Origin: Rhodobacterales bacterium
GTDB taxonomy: Bacteria; Pseudomonadota; Alphaproteobacteria; Rhodobacterales; Rhodobacteraceae
Assembly: GCA_021155205.1 (NCBI GenBank)
Contig: JAJNPS010000015.1
Coordinates: forward strand, 62,001-126,000
DNA length: 64,000 nucleotides
Reading direction: 5' to 3'
This document shows, piece after piece, positions 8,805 through 17,649 of this stretch. A model generated the notes under the pieces. That model saw nothing but the letters and a program-made list of their open reading frames with translations, was not told the DNA's origin and did no database searches. How positions within the stretch are numbered: the first letter of the stretch is position 1; each line of letters begins with the position of its first letter. Position numbers and translations under genes: made by a program.

Positions 8805-9124
8805 ACCCTGCTAAGCCGGGTTCTTTCCCCGACGTTTACGGTCGGCTTGCGTGGGAGAAACCGGCTCCGACCGTAACTCGGGAGTGTAGCCACCCCGGCA
8901 ACGGACGCTACAGCCACCCCGAGCAAGACCGGTTGCTAAGCGTGAGGGAAATGGCGCTACTGCAAGGTTTCCCCGCCGACTACCAATTCCTTGGCCCTAC
9001 ATCGTCCAAGTACCGGCAGATCGGCGACGCCGTTCCCCCGATGATCGCAACGATGATCGCGCAGGCAGTCGCCAACGACGCGGCGGGAATAAGCGTGCCA
9101 AGCCAGTTTAGAATGGCCGTTTAG
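8801..9124 (+). CDS. DNA (cytosine-5-)-methyltransferase, C-terminal part (motifs IX-X), split gene
   Basis: Continuation of the methyltransferase in another frame, 107 residues. It contains DVYGRLAWEKPAPTVTRE, then motif IX (RLLSVREMALLQGFP) and motif X (KYRQIGDAVPP), all needed for SAM binding and target positioning. The ATG at 8801 overlaps the preceding TGA in an ATGA, and this frame is also open for some codons upstream. In intact relatives these residues follow directly in one chain, so a single-base indel near 8790-8805 is the simplest explanation. No partner restriction enzyme is recognisable nearby. Confidence 0.78.
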   Translation: MNPAKPGSFPDVYGRLAWEKPAPTVTRECSHPGNGRYSHPEQDRLLSVREMALLQGFPADYQFLGPTSSKYRQIGDAVPPMIATMIAQAVANDAAGISVPSQFRMAV

Positions 9125-9290
9125 CCGGGGCGGCCGAGTTCCCACCACGCATGTAGAGGGCAAAGCTCCACGTCTAAGCCTGACACGGTGACCTTCTCAA
9201 CGCTTTCGGTTGGGCCAGAGCCTATCTCAAACTGGATTAAATCCTGGGGGCAACGTCAGCCGAGCGGTACTGAGGACCGGTCTGTTTTTC
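9121..9290 (-). other. Possible broken small gene downstream of nrdJ
   Basis: On the minus strand an ATG near 9290 opens a 21-codon frame (MKNRPVLSTARLTLPPG...), stopping around 9230. A second frame then runs from about 9255 to TAA at 9121-9123, encoding roughly 44 residues with protein-like composition (QFEIGSGPTESVEKV ... CPLHAWWELGRPG). One frameshift would join them into a protein of about 60 residues. I do not recognise it. It overlaps the end of the methyltransferase tail to tail. It may be gene debris. Confidence 0.25.
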
Positions 9291-9302
9291 ATCTTTCGAC
9301 CC

Positions 9303-12300
9303 TCAACTACACCCGCTCGTCCCGCCGCAGGTGTTGCACTTCATGCAGGTGCCGTTCCTGACCAGCGTGTAGTTTCCGCATTCGCCGCAGGGGTCGCCTT
9401 CGTAGCCCTGCATCTTGGCCTTGGCGCGGACGTCCATCGTGACCGTGCCTGACCCGAGCGCCGTCGCCGACCGCGACGATGATGCGGCGTCGGGCAGCAG
9501 CATCGCCAGCGCGGTCGCCGCATTGGTGCCGGTCGCCAGCGCCGTGGCCCCAAGAACGCCCATGCCGCCCTGATGCACCACGAAATCCTGCGGGACGCGT
9601 TTGCGCAGATAGCCGGTGGAGCTGATGGATTTCAGCATCTCGATGCTTTTCGACGCCGCCGATTCCGAAACCTCGCCGATGTTCAGCTTGCCCTCTTCCT
9701 CGCCCCGGCCCAGATCGTCGAACGCAGTCCCGCCCGGTTTCACATGCGCAAGGTCGGTGCGGTCGAGGTAGGACACAGCCAGTTCGCGGAAGATGTAGTC
9801 GAGGATCGAGGTCGCGTTCTTGATGCTGTCATTGCCCTGCACCATCCCGGCAGGCTCGAACCGGGTAAAGGTGAACGCCTCGACGAATTCTTCCAGCGGC
9901 ACGCCGTATTGCAGGCCCACGCTGACCGCGATGGCAAAGTTGTTCATCATCGCGCGGAAGCCGGCACCTTCCTTGTGCATGTCGATGAAGATCTCGCCCA
10001 GGGAGCCGTCGCCGTATTCCCCGGTGCGCAGATAGACCTTGTGGCCACCGACGATGGCCTTTTGGGTATAGCCCTTGCGGCGTTCGGGGAGTTTTTCGCG
10101 ATTGCTGCGGACGATTTCCTTGATGATCACCTTCTCGATGATCTTTTCGGCGATGACGGTGGCCTTCTCCATCAGCGAGCCGTTGGTCAGCACCTCTTCG
10201 GCCTCGTCGTCATCCTCGACCAGCGCAGATGCCAGCGGCTGCGACAGTTTCGATCCGTCGCGATAAAGCGCGTTGGCCTTGATCCCCAGCGACCAGGACA
10301 GCTCATAAGCCGCCAGCACCTCGGCGATGGTGGCGTTGTTCGGCATGTTGATGGTCTTGGAGATCGCGCCCGAGATGAACGACTGTGCGGCGGCCATCAT
10401 GTGGATGTGGCTGTCGACCGACAGGAACCGCTTGCCCGTCTTGCCACAGGGATTGGCGCAGTCGAACACCGGATAGTGTTCCGGCTTCAGATGCGGCGCA
10501 CCTTCAAGCGTCATCGTGCCACAAACGTGGTCATTGGCGGCGTCGATCTGGGCCTTGGTGAACCCAAGATGGCGCAGAAGGTCAAAGGTGGGATCGTTCA
10601 GCTTGTCCTCGGGGATGCCGAGGGTGCCTTGGCAGAAATCGGTCCCCAGCGTCCACTGGTTGAAGACGAACTTGATGTCAAAGGCAGAGGGCAGTGCTGC
10701 CTCGACCTTTTCGATCTCGCGCGGGCCGAAACCATGACCGATCAGCGAAGTGTGGTTGATCGCAGGCGCCTGGCCGAGCGAACCGTGACCGACGGCATGG
10801 GCGACGATCTCGGCGGCTTGGCTCGTCGAATAGCCCAGCTTTTCAAGTGCTGCCGGAACCGACTGGTTGATGATCTTGAAATAGCCGCCGCCCGCGAGTT
10901 TCTTGAACTTGACCAGCGCGAAGTCCGGCTCGATCCCGGTGGTGTCGCAATCCATCACGAGGCCGATGGTGCCGGTGGGGGCGATGACGGTCGTCTGCGC
11001 GTTGCGGTAGCCATGCGCCTGACCCAGTGCCAGCGCCTCGTCCCAGGCGGACTTCGCAAGGGCGACAAGGGTCTGGTCGGGGCAGTTTGCCTGATCAAGC
11101 GCGACTGCCGGGACGTTCAGACCTTCATACGCCGTTCCATGCGCCGCAGCACGGTGGTTGCGGATGACGCGCAGCATGTGCTCGCGGTTGCGGGCATAGC
11201 CTGAGAAGGCACCGAGTTCGCGGGCCATCTCGGCACTGGTCGCATAGGAAACGCCCGTCATCAGCGCCGTCAATGCGCCGCAGATGGCGCGGCCCTTCAC
11301 CGAGTCGTAGCCCAGCCCCATGTTCATCAGAAGGCCGCCGATGTTCGCGTAGCCCAGACCCAGGGTGCGGAAATCGTAGGATAGCTGCGCGATTTCCCTG
11401 GACGGGAACTGCGCCATCATCACGGAAATTTCCAAGGTGACGGTCCAGAGGCGGGTCGCATGGATGTAAGCCTCGGCATCGAACTGACCGTTGGCAAAGA
11501 ACGTTAGCAGGTTCATCGACGCCAGGTTGCAGGCGGTGTCGTCAAGGAACATGTATTCCGAGCAGGGGTTCGACCCCCGGATCGCCCCATCCTCGGGGCA
11601 GGTGTGCCAGGCGTTGACGGTGTCGTGGAACTGGATGCCGGGATCAGCGCAGGCCCAGGCGGCGTGGCCGACCTGATCCCACAGATCGCGTGCCTTGATG
11701 GTTTTCGCGGTCTTGCCATCGGTGCGACGGATCAGTGCCCAGTCGGCATCGTCCTTGACCGCCTGCAGGAAAGCATCAGTGACGCGGACGGAGTTGTTGG
11801 AGTTCTGGCCTGACACGGTGATGTAGGCCTCGGAATCCCAATCGACGTCATAGGTCGGGAACTCGATCGAGGTGAAGCCCTGACGCGCATATTGCAGGAT
11901 GCGGTGGGTATAGGTGTCGGGGATCATGGCCTTTTTGGCGGCCTTGACCGCGGCCTTCAGCGCGGCGTTCTTGGCCGGATCGGTGGCGTCGGCCATCGAG
12001 CCATCCCATGACTTGATCGCCGCAAAGATGTCGTTCAGGCGCAGCTCATGCGCCTTGGAACCTGCGACCAGCGAGGCGACCTTCTGCTCCTCGATGACCT
12101 TCCAGTTGACGAAGGCCTCAATGTCCGGGTGGTCCATGTCGGCGATGACCATTTTCGCGGCACGGCGCGTCGTGCCGCCGGACTTGATGGCCCCTGCAGC
12201 ACGGTCGCCGATCTTCAGGAAACCCATCAGGCCCGAAGACTTGCCGCCGCCCGACAGTTTCTCGCCCTCGCCGCGCAGCGAGGAGAAGTTGGTGCCGGTG

Positions 12301-12989
12301 CCCGAGCCGTATTTGAAGAGCCGCGCCTCGCGCACCCACAGGTCCATGATGCCGCCGTCGCCCACGAGGTCATCCTTGACCGACTGGATAAAGCAGGCAT
12401 GGGGCTGGGGGTGCTCATAGGCCGAGGACGACTTCGTCAACTCGCCCGTCTTGTGGTCGACGTAGTAGTGGCCCTGGCTCGGGCCGTCGATGCCGTAGGC
12501 CCAATGCAGGCCGGTATTGAACCATTGCGGGCTGTTCGGGGCCGCCATCTGGCGGGCCAGCATGAAGCGCATCTCGTCATAGTATGCGCGGGCGTCCGAT
12601 TCTGTGGTGAAGTAGCCGCCCTTCCAGCCCCAGTAGGCCCAGGCCCCTGCGAGGCGGTCGAAGACCTGCTTGGCGCTGGTCTCGCCGATATTGCGCTCAC
12701 CTTCAGGGAGCTTGGCCAGGGCATCCTCGTCGGGGATCGAGCGCCACAGGAACTCCGGCATCCCCTTTTCGCGGACCTTCTTCAGGCGGACCGGAACGCC
12801 CGCCTTGCGGAAGTATTTCTGCGCCAGGACGTCACTTGCCACCTGGCTCCAGCCTTCGGGAACCTCGACCGCGTCGTTGCGAAAGACGACCGTGCCGTCG
12901 GGATTGCGAATCTCGGACACCGTGGCGGTGAACGCCATCGCGCCATAGGCGCCGGTGGATTCTGCCGTAAACTTCCGCTCGATCTTCAT
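9303..12989 (-). CDS. nrdJ: Adenosylcobalamin-dependent (class II) ribonucleoside-diphosphate reductase
   Basis: Reduces ribonucleotides to deoxyribonucleotides using a B12-derived thiyl radical, independent of oxygen. The 1228-residue length is usual for the long alphaproteobacterial NrdJ. Near residue 473 lies NPCSE, the Asn-Cys-Glu active-site triad of ribonucleotide reductases; QNSNNSVRV and APTGTIGLVMDCDTTGIEPD are also typical. The C-terminus is a zinc-ribbon-like Cys cluster (CGECGNYTLV ... CMKCNTCGG). ATG at 12989 was chosen because the GGGACAGGGG site precedes it and MKIERKFT is the family start; an in-frame extension upstream lacks family similarity. Regulation may involve NrdR-like boxes about 180-210 bp upstream. 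Confidence 0.95.
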   Translation of the reverse strand: MKIERKFTAESTGAYGAMAFTATVSEIRNPDGTVVFRNDAVEVPEGWSQVASDVLAQKYFRKAGVPVRLKKVREKGMPEFLWRSIPDEDALAKLPEGERNIGETSAKQVFDRLAGAWAYWGWKGGYFTTESDARAYYDEMRFMLARQMAAPNSPQWFNTGLHWAYGIDGPSQGHYYVDHKTGELTKSSSAYEHPQPHACFIQSVKDDLVGDGGIMDLWVREARLFKYGSGTGTNFSSLRGEGEKLSGGGKSSGLMGFLKIGDRAAGAIKSGGTTRRAAKMVIADMDHPDIEAFVNWKVIEEQKVASLVAGSKAHELRLNDIFAAIKSWDGSMADATDPAKNAALKAAVKAAKKAMIPDTYTHRILQYARQGFTSIEFPTYDVDWDSEAYITVSGQNSNNSVRVTDAFLQAVKDDADWALIRRTDGKTAKTIKARDLWDQVGHAAWACADPGIQFHDTVNAWHTCPEDGAIRGSNPCSEYMFLDDTACNLASMNLLTFFANGQFDAEAYIHATRLWTVTLEISVMMAQFPSREIAQLSYDFRTLGLGYANIGGLLMNMGLGYDSVKGRAICGALTALMTGVSYATSAEMARELGAFSGYARNREHMLRVIRNHRAAAHGTAYEGLNVPAVALDQANCPDQTLVALAKSAWDEALALGQAHGYRNAQTTVIAPTGTIGLVMDCDTTGIEPDFALVKFKKLAGGGYFKIINQSVPAALEKLGYSTSQAAEIVAHAVGHGSLGQAPAINHTSLIGHGFGPREIEKVEAALPSAFDIKFVFNQWTLGTDFCQGTLGIPEDKLNDPTFDLLRHLGFTKAQIDAANDHVCGTMTLEGAPHLKPEHYPVFDCANPCGKTGKRFLSVDSHIHMMAAAQSFISGAISKTINMPNNATIAEVLAAYELSWSLGIKANALYRDGSKLSQPLASALVEDDDEAEEVLTNGSLMEKATVIAEKIIEKVIIKEIVRSNREKLPERRKGYTQKAIVGGHKVYLRTGEYGDGSLGEIFIDMHKEGAGFRAMMNNFAIAVSVGLQYGVPLEEFVEAFTFTRFEPAGMVQGNDSIKNATSILDYIFRELAVSYLDRTDLAHVKPGGTAFDDLGRGEEEGKLNIGEVSESAASKSIEMLKSISSTGYLRKRVPQDFVVHQGGMGVLGATALATGTNAATALAMLLPDAASSSRSATALGSGTVTMDVRAKAKMQGYEGDPCGECGNYTLVRNGTCMKCNTCGGTSGCS

Positions 12990-13109
12990 CTGCCCCTGTC
13001 CCTTTTCCCTTGCCGGTCGGGGATTTCCCCTGATCCGGAACGTTTTCGTCATCATGCCTGCGACAAGGACAGCGATACGTGCCCCGCCCGCTGTTTCGGG
13101 CAAGGCGGC

Positions 13110-13127
13110 AATGCCGTGGGCGGCATT
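13110..13127 (-). promoter_or_regulatory. Hairpin in the nrdJ leader
   Basis: AATGCCG (13110-13116) and CGGCATT (13121-13127) form a perfect 7-bp stem with a 4-nt loop, about 120 nt before the nrdJ start. A second 5-bp stem GCCCG/CGGGC lies at 13086-13101. I looked for a cobalamin riboswitch B12 box here and did not find one. Function unknown. Confidence 0.35.
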
Positions 13128-13164
13128 TCTCTTGTAATCACCCGTCACCTGCCGGCCCCGCCTG

Positions 13165-13199
13165 TTCTTACATCTAGACGTCGCAACTACATCTAGTGT
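13165..13199 (-). promoter_or_regulatory. Tandem NrdR-like boxes upstream of nrdJ
   Basis: On the minus strand a 16-mer ACACTAGATGTAGTTG (13184-13199) matches the NrdR box consensus acaCwAtATaTwGtgt at 12 of 16 positions. A weaker copy sharing CTAGATGTA lies at 13165-13180, offset by 19 bp. NrdR, the RNR repressor, normally binds two boxes, though the usual spacing differs from 19 bp. The rest of the 419-bp gap 12990-13408 holds no gene I can support. Confidence 0.45.
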
Positions 13200-13408
13200 T
13201 CCAGCGGACAGCTTCATCAAACTGTCGTATTTTTCGGGCTCTATCAAACCTTATTTTTGCAGGCGATCACATTTTCTTGCTTGACGTGGCCGCCAAACCC
13301 CGCCCCGGCAGTGGCACGCGGAACCGGCCATTGTGCCGCCGGTTGTGGACCCCGATCCCTGTCCGCGCGCAATATTCTGAACGGACGCCGCGCCTTGTGC
13401 GCGCGGTT

Positions 13409-13999
13409 TCAGACCTTGGGCGAACGGCCCGCATCCGGGATGGGCGAATCCCGCCGGGGCCGATTGACCAGAAAGATCCCCAGACCGACCAGTGCGGCAC
13501 CGACGGCCAGCAGCCATGACACCGATTCCTGGAAGAACACCACCCCCAGCAGCAGCGAAAAGACCGGCGTCAGGAATGAAAAACTGGCGACGGTGGAGAC
13601 GGGATAGATGGAAAAGAGCCACAGCCAGGTGATGAATCCGCCGGTGACGACAACCGAGGCCTGCACCACCAGCCACAAGATGTGGCCGGGCTGAAGGTCG
13701 CGGATCAAGGGACCGAAAAGCGGCGACGCGACCAGCAGGATCGGGGCCGAGACCAGCACCATCCAGAACAGCTGCAACTCCGGCCCCTCGTCGCGCATCG
13801 GCGCGCGCCGCGCCAGAAACGCGGTCGCAGCCCAGCCGATGGCCGCCACCAGCATCCATCCGCCGACGAACAGGATCGCCAGTGCCGACCGAAGACCGGC
13901 AAAAAAGACCGGCTGCAGCCCCAGATTGACGATCTTCACGATGACCTGATTGACCGCAAACAAAAGCGTTACGGCCAGAAGCATGCCAAGGCCTGGCAT
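13409..13999 (-). CDS. EamA/DMT-family transporter with an internal deletion
   Basis: A drug/metabolite transporter-like membrane protein of 196 residues instead of about 290. The first two helices (GMLLAVTLLFAVNQVIVKIV and FFAGLRSALAILF) are followed at once by VAAIGWAATAFLARR, a segment that in full-length relatives begins the second EamA repeat. The rest of repeat two is intact (LQLFWMVLVSAPILL, STVASFSFLTPVFSLLLG). About 90-95 residues covering helices 3-5 are missing without loss of frame; the junction is near base 13870. ATG 13999 was chosen because the earlier frame is Arg-rich and not family-like. Probably non-functional or altered. Confidence 0.75.
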   Translation of the reverse strand: MPGLGMLLAVTLLFAVNQVIVKIVNLGLQPVFFAGLRSALAILFVGGWMLVAAIGWAATAFLARRAPMRDEGPELQLFWMVLVSAPILLVASPLFGPLIRDLQPGHILWLVVQASVVVTGGFITWLWLFSIYPVSTVASFSFLTPVFSLLLGVVFFQESVSWLLAVGAALVGLGIFLVNRPRRDSPIPDAGRSPKV

Positions 14000-14161
14000 G
14001 TCGAGGGTGGGTCGGCGGGCCAGGTTGGGCCTCCTTTGTCGTCGGTCTCGCAGGGATACGCGAACGGATCGCCGCCTGCCATCCGCCTTTTGCGTTGACC
14101 GGATAGGACGGCCGGGCAAGGGTGACTGGTCGGCCCCGCAGCCGCAGGTTTGGAGGGTAGC

Positions 14162-15049
14162 ATGAGTCTGGGAAGCACATTGTTAAAGGTCGCCATCGGC
14201 ATTGCCCTGGCGAAAGGCGTCAGCACCATGTCGAAAAGGGGCCTGGGCGGCGGTCAGGCAAGCGCGCCGGGGACGCGCACGCGGTATGACGGGGGCAAAC
14301 CGACCGGGCTGGAGGACATCTTTTCCGATGCCATCGGCAAAAACACCGCCCAACCCGTGCCCAAGGCCGGCACCGCCAACAGCATCGACGATTTCCTTGG
14401 CAACCTGACCGGCAATTCGGGGCAGAACCCGCGGACGACGACGCGCGCGAACGCGCCGCAGGGGGGACTTGAAGATATTCTGGGCGGCCTGCTCGGCGGC
14501 AAGCTGGCAGGGGGCACGACATCCCAAAGTGGTGGCATCGGCGGGATCGGCGACCTGTTGGGCGGCCTTTTGGGGGCAAGGCCGGGCGGACAGGTATTGC
14601 CCGAACCGGGCACCGGCGGCGGCATCGGCAATGCCGCGAATGACGCCATGGCACAGGGCCGCGCCAAGGGTCCGATGCGCTCCACCACGCGCAACGAAGA
14701 TCTGGCCGCCGCGCTGATCCTGCGCGCGATGGTACAGGCCGCGAAATGCGACGGCGACCTTGACGCCGGCGAAAAGGCAAAGCTGTTCAAGAACATGGGC
14801 GATGCATCGGCGGACGAGATCGCGTTTGTCAAGGCCGAGATGGACCGCCCCGTCGACATCGACGGTCTGGCCCGCCAGGTGCCAGGCGGGATGGAGGAAC
14901 AGGTCTATGCGATGTCCCTGCTTGCCATCAACCTCGACAACAAGGCCGAAGCGCAATACCTGCACGATCTGGCGACGGCGCTGGAACTGAAGCAGGACGA
15001 GGTCAATGCGCTGCATGACAAGGCGGGGGTTGCGCGGCTCTACAAATAG
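14162..15049 (+). CDS. TerB-like / DUF533 family protein
   Basis: A 295-residue protein with a Gly-rich, low-complexity N-terminal two thirds containing several LEDI(L/F) and GGLLGG repeats, and a helical C-terminal domain (about residues 170-295) resembling the TerB/DUF533 fold (AALILRAMVQAAKCDGDLDA ... KLFKNMGDA). ATG 14162 follows a GGAGGG ribosome site. Related E. coli YebE-type proteins are inner-membrane or periplasmic and of unknown role; here a hydrophobic N-terminus (LLKVAIGIALAKGV) might anchor it. Function not known. Confidence 0.7.
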   Translation: MSLGSTLLKVAIGIALAKGVSTMSKRGLGGGQASAPGTRTRYDGGKPTGLEDIFSDAIGKNTAQPVPKAGTANSIDDFLGNLTGNSGQNPRTTTRANAPQGGLEDILGGLLGGKLAGGTTSQSGGIGGIGDLLGGLLGARPGGQVLPEPGTGGGIGNAANDAMAQGRAKGPMRSTTRNEDLAAALILRAMVQAAKCDGDLDAGEKAKLFKNMGDASADEIAFVKAEMDRPVDIDGLARQVPGGMEEQVYAMSLLAINLDNKAEAQYLHDLATALELKQDEVNALHDKAGVARLYK

Positions 15050-15170
15050 ACGAACGCAGCGGATGCGGGGGTGCAGGTCCCGGCATCCGCACGAAAAGAC
15101 CAGAAGATCGGGGCTTTAGTTCGGGGTCTGGCCACTGTATCCGGGGGGCCTCATCCCGCTGGACCCTCCC

Positions 15171-16076
15171 ATGACCCCACATGACAGACGCGCCCAGAAC
15201 CTGCGTGGCATCCTGATGATGGTGCTGGCGATGGCGGGCTTTGCGGTCGAGGACGCCATGATCAAGGCAGCCAGCGTGACCGTGCCGGTGGGTCAGGTCT
15301 CGCTGTTGATCGCGGTGGTGGGTTTCGCAGTTTTCGGGGTCTGGGCATTCCGGCAAGGGCGCGGCGTCTTTTCCCGAAACGTGTTCAGCGGTCCGGTGAT
15401 CGGGCGCACCCTGGCCGAGATGGTCGGGTCAGGCGGCATCCTGATGGGGCTGTCGCTGGCGCCCCTGTCGCTGGTCTCGGCGATCCTGCAGGCATCCCCC
15501 ATCATGGTGGTGGCCGCCGCTGCGATCTTTCTGGGCGAAGAGGTCGGCTGGCGGCGCTGGACGGCGATCCTGGTCGGGTTCTGCGGTGTCCTTCTGATCA
15601 TCAAGCCCTGGTCAACGGCGTTTGATCCCAACGTGTTATGGGCTGTTGTCGGTGTCATCGGCATGTCCGCGCGCGACATCTTTGCCCGCCGGATGGACCC
15701 CGGCGTGCCCACACCCGTTGTCGCCACGTTTGGCTATGGCGGGGTAATCGTCCTGTCGATCGGGATGATGGCCGCTGCCGGTGGCGCGATCATGCCGGGA
15801 CCCGTGGCTTGGGCGCAGATCGCCACCGCCACGCTGATCGGCCTCGTCGCCTATTGGGCGATCATCGAGGCGACGCGGGCGGGCGATGTGTCCGTCATCA
15901 CGCCGTTCCGCTATACCCGTCTGATCTTTGCTTTGGGGTTGGGACTGATGCTTTTTGCCGAACGCCCGGACACGCAGACGCTGTTCGGGGCAAGCCTGGT
16001 GATCGGATCGGGGCTTTACACGCTTTACCGCGAGCGTCGGCGCAAGGTAGAAGGCCTGAAAACCGCAACCGGCTGA
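15171..16076 (+). CDS. EamA/DMT-family transporter
   Basis: Inner-membrane transporter of 301 residues with about ten predicted helices arranged as two EamA repeats. Recognisable parts are the first helix GILMMVLAMAGFAVEDAMIK, the end of repeat one with IFLGEEVGWRRWTAILVGF, and repeat two beginning VLWAVVGVIGMSARDIFAR and ending SVITPFRYTRLIFAL. It is full length, unlike the related gene at 13409. The substrate is unknown. The enolase gene follows after 20 bp, so some co-transcription is possible. Confidence 0.86.
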   Translation: MTPHDRRAQNLRGILMMVLAMAGFAVEDAMIKAASVTVPVGQVSLLIAVVGFAVFGVWAFRQGRGVFSRNVFSGPVIGRTLAEMVGSGGILMGLSLAPLSLVSAILQASPIMVVAAAAIFLGEEVGWRRWTAILVGFCGVLLIIKPWSTAFDPNVLWAVVGVIGMSARDIFARRMDPGVPTPVVATFGYGGVIVLSIGMMAAAGGAIMPGPVAWAQIATATLIGLVAYWAIIEATRAGDVSVITPFRYTRLIFALGLGLMLFAERPDTQTLFGASLVIGSGLYTLYRERRRKVEGLKTATG

Positions 16077-16096
16077 CCAGTGCAAGGAACCCGACC

Positions 16097-17374
16097 ATGA
16101 GCACCATCATCGACATCCACGCCCGCGAAATCCTCGACAGCCGGGGCAATCCCACCATCGAGGTGGACGTGGTTCTGGAAACCGGCGAGATGGGCCGCGC
16201 GGCGGTGCCATCGGGCGCGTCAACCGGCGCGCATGAGGCGGTGGAGCGTCGCGACGGCGACAAGTCCCGCTACATGGGCAAGGGCGTGCTGGAGGCGGTG
16301 GCGGCCGTCAACGGCGAGATTGCCGAGGAGATCGTCGGTTTTGACGCCACCGAACAGGTCGGCATCGACCGTACCATGATCGAGATGGACGGCACCCACA
16401 ACAAGGGACGCCTGGGGGCCAATGCGATCCTGGGCGTGTCATTGGCGGTCGCCAAGGCGGCGGCGGAGTACGCGAACCAGCCGCTTTACCGCTATGTCGG
16501 GGGCACCTCGGCCCGCATCCTGCCGGTGCCGATGATGAACATCATCAATGGCGGCCAGCACGCCGACAACCCGATCGACATCCAGGAATTCATGATCATG
16601 CCGGTGGCGGCGGAAAACATCCGCGAGGCGGTGCGGATGGGGTCGGAGATCTTTCACACGCTGAAGAAAGAGCTGTCGGCGGCGGGCCACAATACCGGCA
16701 TCGGAGACGAGGGCGGCTTTGCCCCGAACCTGAAGTCCGCGCGGGAGGCACTTGATTTCATTCTGAAATCCATAGAAAAGGCGGGCTACAAGCCGGGTCG
16801 TGATATCTATCTGGCGCTGGATTGTGCTGCGACCGAGTATTTCAAGAACGGCCGCTATGAGATGGCGGGCGAGGGCAAGTCCCTGTCCATCGATGAGAAT
16901 GTCGATTTCCTGATCGGTCTTGCCAGGGACTACCCGATCATCTCGATCGAGGATGGCTGTTCGGAGGATGACTGGGCGGGCTGGAAGCTGTTGACCGACA
17001 AGATCGGCGACAAGCTGCAACTGGTCGGCGATGACCTGTTCGTGACCAACCCCAAGCGGCTGGCGGAAGGGATTTCCAAGGGTTGCGCCAATTCCATGCT
17101 GGTCAAGGTCAACCAGATCGGCACCCTGACCGAAACGCTGGCGGCCGTCGATATGGCGCACCGGGCGGGCTATACCAACGTGATGTCCCACCGTTCGGGC
17201 GAAACCGAGGACAGCACGATTGCCGACCTTGCCGTCGCCACCAATTGCGGGCAGATCAAGACCGGGTCGCTGTCGCGGTCGGACCGGCTGGCCAAGTATA
17301 ACCAGTTGATCCGCATCGAGGAAATGCTGGGGGAAACGGCGGAATATGCCGGGCGCAGCATCCTGAAGGGGTGA
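16097..17374 (+). CDS. eno: Enolase
   Basis: Glycolytic 2-phosphoglycerate dehydratase, 425 residues, the normal length. The N-terminal motif DSRGNPTIEVDV, the loop SGASTGAHEAVERRDGD, the metal-ligand region (LALDCAATE, ISIEDG, LVGDDLFVTN) and the signature NQIGTLTE ... SHRSGETED are all present. Start at ATG 16097 matches the family start MSTIIDIHAREILDSRG. It lies directly after the transporter gene. Confidence 0.98.
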   Translation: MSTIIDIHAREILDSRGNPTIEVDVVLETGEMGRAAVPSGASTGAHEAVERRDGDKSRYMGKGVLEAVAAVNGEIAEEIVGFDATEQVGIDRTMIEMDGTHNKGRLGANAILGVSLAVAKAAAEYANQPLYRYVGGTSARILPVPMMNIINGGQHADNPIDIQEFMIMPVAAENIREAVRMGSEIFHTLKKELSAAGHNTGIGDEGGFAPNLKSAREALDFILKSIEKAGYKPGRDIYLALDCAATEYFKNGRYEMAGEGKSLSIDENVDFLIGLARDYPIISIEDGCSEDDWAGWKLLTDKIGDKLQLVGDDLFVTNPKRLAEGISKGCANSMLVKVNQIGTLTETLAAVDMAHRAGYTNVMSHRSGETEDSTIADLAVATNCGQIKTGSLSRSDRLAKYNQLIRIEEMLGETAEYAGRSILKG

Positions 17375-17649
17375 ACTGGATATCCGGTCTCTTGCAGCCC
17401 AGACCGTTTGAGATGGGTTGACGCCGCCCCTTTCCGGGCTGTGCGCATTCCGGTTGGCATGGCATTGCCCGAGCCGTCCAGCCCGGACGGCACGGCGGCG
17501 GACTTTCGGCTGCTGGGCCAAATCGAGGGCAGGAAGATCCGTGTCCGGATCGGCGCCATGGCCGTAGGGATGCTGCGGCGGTGGCGGCAAGACAGATGGC
17601 GCGGCGGACGGGCCGTATTTCCGACACCGACGCACCTTCGGCATCAGCC
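17375..17649. other. Intergenic stretch after eno, no supported gene
   Basis: Together with the operator below, the gap from eno to rarD is 336 bp. Open frames exist on both strands (for example 97 codons from TTG 17408) but they lack a ribosome site and any recognisable motif, and their composition is what GC-rich DNA yields by chance. I see no tRNA, terminator or insertion sequence here. Confidence 0.5.

Noticed and set aside
9125..9302. Direct repeat of the tRNA-Asn 3' end marking an island border
   Set aside because: I searched for the last bases of the tRNA before nrdJ and found no copy.
9573..11204. Plus-strand open frame of 543 codons
   Set aside because: It lies entirely antisense to nrdJ, has no recognisable motif and a His/Arg/Val-rich composition typical of antisense frames in GC-rich DNA.
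12990..13200. Cobalamin riboswitch in front of nrdJ
   Set aside because: The conserved B12 box and the core GGTG/GCCACTG segments could not be found on the minus strand.
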